Under the pieces are notes generated by a model. It made no database searches. It saw only the letters and a program-made list of their open reading frames with translations, and was not told the origin of the DNA. 64,000 nt of DNA from assembly GCA_037349315.1 (NCBI GenBank), contig JBAIAC010000059.1, forward strand, positions 4,366,001 to 4,430,000, written 5' to 3'. The DNA is from Chelydra serpentina. Taxonomy: Eukaryota > Chordata > Testudines > Chelydridae. Made by a program: the position numbers and the translations under genes. How positions within the stretch are numbered: position 1 is the first letter of the stretch; every line of letters begins with the position of its first letter. This document shows, in pieces, positions 57,226 through 64,000 of this stretch.

Positions 57226-58090
57226 GCAGGAGTTGCCTGCCAGCTTCTCTTGTCCTAAGTGAAATATCCAGTCCTTTCTATGGTACTGAAAACACCATAC
57301 CTGGTAGCCGGCCAAGGTACAGTTTTATCTATTAAAGAGAACCCTCATATTTTGTCAGATGTGCCATATCCCAATATATGTCCCCAGAGTCCTCTATTCA
57401 TATTTTGTGTATATATTTGTAGCCAGTTCCTCAGCAGGTATAAAACAGTGTCAAGAGAGCTGTATTGATTACACCAGCTGAGGATCTATCCTTACATATT
57501 TATCTTGTTCAATGAACAAATATTATGACACTTGGACAGTCATATGTATGCAATTTTTCTCCTTATAGATTGTGATTTATACATTTTTTTTACTTTAATC
57601 TCTTTAAAACGTTTTTCTTGCTCCTTGATGAAGTTAAGTGTTTGTTTCTATTGGAGCATATATGATTTGTTGCCCACTTTTTTGGGGACCCTTAAAATAC
57701 CCTGTTTCTTAATTTGGAGTTCCCCTGTTATTTTTTTTCTTCTACATTGCTCCTTTTAAAAGGACACTTGTCAAGTGTTGGACACCAGCACTTTTCTCTT
57801 CCTATAAATCATGTATGGCTGCTTGCATTATTCTAGGACTATATCCAATATCAATGTCTATAAAATATCTTGTGATTTCTGCAAAGTTTTTCAGTTAATT
57901 AGAAATTAATGATGAAATATCTCCATTAAATACACTTTACTTAGGAACTCATACATTTTTACTTGGTATAAAGTGGTTAGGCATACTTTTTTAATCCTGT
58001 CAAGATAAATGTAGTAATATATCAAGACTTTATGATGGCTTTTCTGGTCATCTGCCTTTGTTTTTAACAGACATTTAGCATGTTACTTTA
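57226..58090. other. No gene recognised
   Basis: AT-rich intergenic DNA, possibly including older 5' parts of the LINE remnant that follows. Confidence 0.35.
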
Positions 58091-58094
58091 ATCA

Positions 58095-58375
58095 CACTCC
58101 TTGGAGTGGCAATTTCTGCCAACCTGAAGTGGAAAGGCCAAATCAATGCAGTTAGAAGGAAGGTGGTTAGATATATTGCCATTATGATACAAAATAGTGC
58201 CTGTTTACACAAGCTGCATGTTGTGTGATCATATGAAATATGTTTCCCCTATTTGGGATGTAGCTTCTCTAATTATCCAAATAAATGGCAACATAGCAGT
58301 TCAAGATTATTGTTGATGACCAAGAAATTCAAACATTTTGACTATTGTCAGTTTCCTCATTAAATTGGATTTTCT
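58095..58375 (+). pseudogene. Old non-LTR retrotransposon remnant (region after RT core)
   Basis: One frame reads LGVAISANLKWKGQINAVRR then KVVRYIAIMI up to a stop. After a stop it continues in another frame with YEICFPYLGCSFSNYPNKWQ. The pattern LG..I..NLKWK..IN followed by P.L.C......YPNKWQ fits the segment after the reverse transcriptase core of Jockey/Rex-type LINEs. It is not obviously CR1. Frameshift and stops show it is dead. Confidence 0.45.
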
Positions 58376-60285
58376 ATTGGTGAGGGTGAGGCAGTGACTT
58401 ATAGTTGCCTTTCACTTTGGAGACTTAGTTTCAAACATCCCATACATTAGAAACCTACCACAGTCTGGATTCAGATTTATGGCTAAAGGTGACACATTTT
58501 TAAATTATACGAGGGAAATAATGCAACAAAGGAAGTATCTTAACATCATAAATTGTGGACATTTCTGGGGAAAGAATTTGTCTTGGTTTATTGATCAATC
58601 AAATTGTTTGACTCCAACCAGTGGCTTCTTGGGAGCTAAAATGCTGGACTGGACAAATCATTAGAAAATAAATTTTCAAGGACAATCTTTCACAGGCAGC
58701 GTGATGGGCAACATGACCTAACAGACCTCTTCCTTCTGTTTCTACTTTGACTCTCTGATTCTGTAGTTATCCCATTACCTAGTATCATCTCAATACTTAG
58801 GGAGGGAATTTTAAACCCATACTGTTGTTTTAAACCCAAACTCTGCATTTCTTAGCATCCACTTGAATTTCAGTTTTTTGTTGGCATATCTCCTTAATCA
58901 GTGGGTGCCTCATTTAGAGCTATGAGAATAAGTTACTTGTTTTGCTTCACTGGCAATTCCAAAAAACGGAAACACAAAAAATTATATTGGCTTGAACCAA
59001 AACAACTTTTTTTGTTTGAAATTTTTAGCGAATGAAAAAGTTTAAACATTCTCAGGTTGTTGTTTTTTTTGTTCATCCCAAAGTAAAATGTTTCACTTGG
59101 ATTTTGATTGTTAATTTTTAACTTTTTTTTTAATTTTCTAAAATGAGAAATTTTCAAACGAGTCATTTCAAACTGAAAATCAAAATGTTGTGACTTTCAG
59201 ATTTTTTTACATGAACAATTTGTTGAAATTGACATGAATTTGTGAAATGTTCACGTTGCCAAATTTACATATATATATATTTTTCACTGAAAAGTTTCAA
59301 CCAAAATTTTTTACCTACTTCTATATATTGACACAATAAATAGATTGGACCCAATTCTGCTCCATGGCAAAACTCTCATCAATTTCAAAGGGAACAGGTC
59401 CATTATCTGCAAGTTGTGGAGCTGACTTGTGTAGTTAAAACAGTCTCACATTTCGGCCCCGGACAGTGGGGTTTGGGCTTTGGCTTGAGCTCCGGGTCCC
59501 AGCAAGTCTAACACCAGCCCTGGGAACCCCATTAAAATGGGATACTGACCCACAGTTTGAGAATTGCTGCTATAGGATATATCCACGCAGAACAAACAAA
59601 ATTACATTATGACCAAGCATCACAATCACTGGCAGAAAAAGTGCTCTAGAACTCCAATGTGAGAGCAACTTTCTGATTACCCTGATACAGCACAGAAGGA
59701 CTGTACCAGTAGCAGATGCGGGTGTAGGTGAACTATAAGGCATTGTTGCACATGCACACCGCACAAGTGAGAAGTAGGTAGGGATGTATGTATGCATTTT
59801 AGATGTAGCTGAGAATTTGGCCCACAGCCTCAGTAGGACTGCTGATATTTCAAATAAGCAATTGTTTGTGGGACTGGTAAACACAATTATGCTGTCACTG
59901 TCAGCCTCAGGATCTAATCTACGCTGACTTTTCATTATGTCTTTTCTATAAGGACCCACTGTATAAAGCTAATTGCAGATTACAAGAGATGCATCTCCCA
60001 CAGAGTAGCACCAACGCTGATATTTTAACTGCTAGATGGGGAGAAAATCTGATTTTTATTTTTTTATTTTTTATAGTTTGAAAATTATAGTCCCCAACAG
60101 TATACCTGATTAAAATAATCAGTAATCAAAAAAGCAACGTGTGTGTGCATGCACATATAGATAGTTACACTAAAATCTAGTGTGGAGGTGTAAAGGATTG
60201 TAACAGAAATCCCACACTTCTCTTAATTATATGTTAGCCCGAAGACCCTTGTGTCAATAAAATTCAGGCAATGATTCTGTGGAAC
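58376..60285. other. No gene recognised
   Basis: AT-rich intergenic DNA with a short AT dinucleotide run near 59268. Small inverted motifs at 59345-59460 resemble the 18911 repeat type. Confidence 0.35.
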
Positions 60286-60289
60286 ATTT

Positions 60290-61470
60290 AAAGCATATAC
60301 TGATGACTCAAAAAACCCCCTTTCTGCTCAAGCCCTGTTTCCTTCTGTTCAACCCTACATCTCTGTCCGGTCTTTCATCAATCTTCTCATAGACATTCTG
60401 ACATCTCCTCCAGTTGTCACCTTAAATCAATCATTTATGGTCAAAGCTGGGCTTTTGATCTTTCTCTCAGAGGCCCTTCCTTTTCCTTCCTTTTCTCCAT
60501 CACCATGGGGAATCCACCATTCTCAAAATCACTCATGCCCATAACCTGACTGGTACATTTGGCTTGGTCCTCTTTCTACACTTGCACATCTAGCCAGGAT
60601 CTTGTTTTGCTGCTGCTGCCTACATAATGTCCAGCTTTTTCTCCATCCACACCAGCAGAAATCTCACCCAAGCCCTAATTTTACCTTTTGACTACTGAAC
60701 CCTCTCCCTTCCTCCAGTCAATTCAAAATGCTCCTGCGAAGATCATCTTTCTGTCTCGCTGCGCTGACCATGTCAACCCACTACCAGCTCCCCCTTCACT
60801 TCAGCATCCAATACAAACTTGTCTCTTTCCATTCAGGCCATTCACAACTTAACCTTGCCTTACCCATCTGATTTAGTAACTTATCACTAACCCTTCCAGC
60901 TGATCTAGTAACTTACACTCATGTCAACCTCTGCCTTTGCTGTGCCAAAGTTCCCGGTGTTCACCGCCCATCAGTCAGCGTCTCCTTCAAGTGTTCCTGT
61001 GCTGCCTCCTATGCACCCCCATATGCCTAGGAAAAGCTCCTCAAAAAAACCTATACTGCCACTGCCTTACTCTCTCTGAAATCCCACTGTAAGACTTACC
61101 TCTGTGCTGGTGCCTACAAAACTTTGCCTGCTGACCAAGGGTAGGCAGGTAAAGAGCTGTGACTTTCCACTCCCTTCCTTTTCCTACTCCTCCATTTTAC
61201 TAACTCCCATGTTCCCGCCATTCCCATCCTGTCTCTACCTCCAATTAAAAATAAAACCCAGCCATACATGTAACTAACTAAACTGTGCCAATCATCACCT
61301 TTGTGTTTATATCCTCGTCTCCAACCCTCCATTTGTGTGTGTCTTTAAGATTGTATGTCCTCGCAGGCAGGGACTCTCAGGTTCTGTGGATGTATAGCAC
61401 CTAGCACAATGGGACTCAATCCTCACTGGGGCCTTTGGGCATTACCGTAATATGAATGTTTAGTAGGAAT
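60290..61470 (+). mobile_element. L2/L3-type LINE 3' remnant
   Basis: The end of the block carries GCAGGGACTCTCAGGTTCTG, then ATGTATAGCACCTAGCACAA, then TGGGGCCTTTGGGCATTACC and GTAATATGAATG, which is the L3/CR1-like 3' end known across amniotes. The upstream pyrimidine-rich part (TGACCATGTCAACCCACTAC, CCTTGCCTTACCCATCTGA) fits the decayed ORF2 end. No frame is left. Confidence 0.65.
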
Positions 61471-62640
61471 AACAAAGTGCTGTTTCTGCCTCCTGTACTA
61501 CCAATATACATGACTTTGGCATACTTTGCATCTCGTTTGAGTAAATACTGACTTGGGTTTATGGACACATGGATTTGTATGTGAAATTGATTTTAAAAAC
61601 AGGCCTAGTCCTTCCCCCCACAAAGGGGGTGTGTATGTATGCACGCGTGCTAACCGTGCAAACCAGTGTGCATGCAGCTGTTTGGATTCTCAAAGCACAG
61701 TGCCAGTGAACTTAAAATCAACAGCAAGGAACTAATTAAAAATTATACTAGTTAAAAGCAAAGCTAATTAAAAGCAGTTTAAAAAGATGAGCCTTTAATT
61801 GAAGTGTAAAAGTAGCTAGAGAGTCTAAGATACAAATGGAAATTGGGACTAAATGAGTAAAATAAAGCTCTAGCTTTAAGATCTGAGACTGTGTTTTTTC
61901 ACTTTAAAAAAGTCTCTATTTGAGGATCAGGAAGAGATGTACAGTATTATCTAATTGCGCACCAGCTCATGGGGAAACCTTGTATAAGCCAAGTCAGTAT
62001 CTCAATATCAGTATGGAAATAGACAAATAAGTAGAGTAACTGGATACACATAGGATGTAACTTGCCAGGTTATTAGCACACTACTGGGGCGGGAGAGGGT
62101 CTTGCCCCAAGAGAAGACTGCTAGTGGCTTGCTTCTTTCTCCAGAGGTAATGGGCATTCAGAGGGAAGTGCCTGTAATGCATCTGAATTCAAAAGAGTTC
62201 TTCTGCATCCCAGCTGTAACTTGATCTTTATGATTGAGTGGCCGACTTTGTGTCTTACTTCCATTGTGAGGTAGAAATGAAATAACTTAGTATTGAAATA
62301 GGTAACACAGCCAGACTTTTAAATAAGGTTACCTTAATAGGCTGATCCTGTAGTAGCGGGGAGTCACATAAGCATCAGGGTGTGTACATGCTCATTTTAA
62401 GTGCTGATTGGTGCCTTTAAACCTAGGATTTTCAAATCCTGTCAGGCCATATTTGAAAATTGGACCCACTGTGTCTCTGATTACTCTGTGCTGTAGAGTT
62501 GGACACTCCTGCTCTGGTGGCAGCGATTGTGAAAGAGGCAGGAAACCATAGACGAAATCTGGATCTCAACTTTCAAATTTGAGCCTACCTTTAACAAACC
62601 TAAAATCTTCTAGGCAATTTCAAACTCCACAGCTGAAGTT
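61471..62640. other. No gene recognised
   Basis: Intergenic DNA. Nothing supported. Confidence 0.35.
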
Positions 62641-62644
62641 TGTT

Positions 62645-62700
62645 ATAAATAAATGTGTTAGTCTCTAAGCTGCCACAAGTACTCCTGTTCTTCTTACAGC
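62645..62700 (+). repeat. Interspersed repeat fragment (as 35520-35620)
   Basis: AAATGTGTTAGTCTCTAAGC then TGCCACAAGTACTCCTGTTC matches the first half of the copy at 35520-35620. Confidence 0.65.
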
Positions 62701-63224
62701 TGAAGTTGTTTGGCTCTGGGGTTTGGTTCTGAAGCTTCTGTTGTTTCCTTGTGCTGTCATTTCATATTGTTCTGTAGAATACTAAGAACATGGGCCTGAT
62801 GTCTTCAGAAGGATTTAGATATTCAGTATTGGATGATATCAAAGGTCGTGCCAGGCACATAAATAAAGAGGATAGAACAGCTTTCGTGCTGCTCCTATTT
62901 TTTGTGCTCCCTGTAAGGCTCCTTTGAAACTGTCTGTGTTTTATCTATCATAGCCTGCCTATAAGTTTTATGTCTAGGGTGGAAGACGAGGAAAGAGATT
63001 ACTTTGCTGTATCAAAATAATATCTACACAATAGTTCAACGGTTCAGTATATTGTTTACCTTGATTTGCCTTTGAATTATAGGTGGCTGCTTGCGCTTCA
63101 AGCGAGGACATCGGTAAAACAGGACTTCCTGGCACTATGGGTACATCTTTAGGATGACTGCTTCAGTCTTGAAACGGCTAGGATTGATAGTCACTCTCCT
63201 TTCTGGAAATCTCATTAACTTTAT
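62701..63224. other. No gene recognised
   Basis: Intergenic DNA without supported features. Confidence 0.35.
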
Positions 63225-63490
63225 AGCATAGACCAGGCTTATGCCAACGTAAGCTGTCTTGCGTCGACCGAGTTGTGCATGCGTCTATGCTTACATTTTG
63301 TCTCACGCCAATGCAAGTGGTCAGTTATGCTGACATAGTAACACCACCTCCCCAAATGGCATTGAGCCAAAGTCAATGTATAGAGGACAGTGCAGCATGT
63401 GTAGACACTGTTACTCATGTTGACAGTAACAGTTCTCCAGCAGCTGTCCCACAATGCACCACACTAATCACTGTGGTCATTACGGTGAAT
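63225..63490. mobile_element. Probable MITE fragment
   Basis: Contains CTGTCTTGCGTCGACCGAG, GTGTAGACACTGTTACTC and AGCAGCTGTCCCACAATGCA, motifs of the type found near Harbinger-like ends (compare CTATCCCACAGTGCACC at 47785). Its ends are not clear. Confidence 0.4.
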
Positions 63491-63504
63491 GCCTCTGCCC
63501 AGGG

Positions 63505-63896
63505 CAGGGGTGAAAGTAACTATAGACACTTGCCGGTGCCGGCTCTGGCCCCTGGAAGGGGCGGGGCCTCAGGCGGAAGGGGTGGGGCTGGTAGGGTCAC
63601 AGCTTGGGGGGAGGGGAGGTCAGAGTAAGTGTCTTTGTTCGGGCAGCTATTCCCTTTGACCCCCCCCCCCCCACCCCACCATTGGCGGCTGGGGGGGAGC
63701 AAAAGGAGCAGAGACTTTGCTGCAGCAGCGCTTTAACGTTGCTGCCCTTCCTCCATCCTGTCGGCGGCCCTGCTGGTACGGACCCTACCACGGGGGAGGC
63801 AAAAGGGGCAGGGACATTAAAGCACTGCTGCGGTAGCGCTTTAATGTGGGCTGCATGTGGGCCGGTATGGGTTCTTACCAGCTCACTTTCACCCCA
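63505..63896. mobile_element. hAT-type non-autonomous element with 8-bp duplication
   Basis: The left end CAGGGGTGAAAGTAAC and right end GCTCACTTTCACCCCA are inverted repeats. GCCCAGGG occurs on both sides (63497-63504 and 63897-63904). The GC-rich body has a poly-C run near 63660 and duplicated GCAGCGCTTTAA motifs. The open frames across it are not genes. Confidence 0.8.
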
Positions 63897-64000
63897 GCCC
63901 AGGGTCAAGTAGACTGGAACCTCCCACTCCCCTTTAAAGCCCTGTGAATTTTTGAAATGCCTTTTCCTGATTGCCCAGTTTAGTGAGCACACCTAACAGC

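Overview
The window looks like nuclear DNA of a turtle (Testudines), probably a cryptodire. The evidence is: intron-split vertebrate genes with GT/AG junctions; CR1 retrotransposon tails ending in the TTCTTATG-type repeat; a tRNA-derived SINE with a CR1-like tail at 14101-14286, a fusion known from turtles; old MIR and L3-like LINE remnants; and many short inverted-repeat DNA transposons. No prokaryotic operon, CRISPR array, rRNA or functional tRNA gene was seen.

Two host genes are supported. The last five coding exons of KIAA1549L lie on the + strand between 6176 and 16701. They join in frame into 342 residues ending at a TAA. A two-exon gene on the - strand (exon 1 at 36901-36508, exon 2 at 34907-34837) encodes about 154 residues and matches C11orf91; its first exon sits in a CpG island. 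In human 11p13 the order is KIAA1549L, C11orf91, CD59, so the window is syntenic with that interval. CD59 was not found and would be expected beyond the right edge.

Layout: 1-6175 is intron or upstream DNA with an unidentified open fragment, a Harbinger-type MITE and nested CR1/MITE remnants. 6176-16701 holds the KIAA1549L exons, with introns carrying CR1, hAT elements, a SINE and MIR. 16702-34836 is 3' UTR followed by intergenic DNA rich in old repeats. 34837-37060 is C11orf91. 37061-64000 has no recognised host gene and is dominated by DNA transposons.

The most notable element is a 5135-bp PIF/Harbinger transposon at 47567-52701 with a TTA target duplication on both sides. It encodes an intact, spliced 352-residue Myb/SANT-like protein on + and a convergent 427-codon transposase on - that is broken by one TGA. 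Two MITEs (188-483 and 24209-24492) share its terminal repeats and TA-rich target choice, so a partner pair of this type could have mobilised them. Several hAT elements have exact 8-bp target duplications. A TA-flanked family is present as two inverted copies (45930-47091 and 54061-55831), the second with a duplicated right half.
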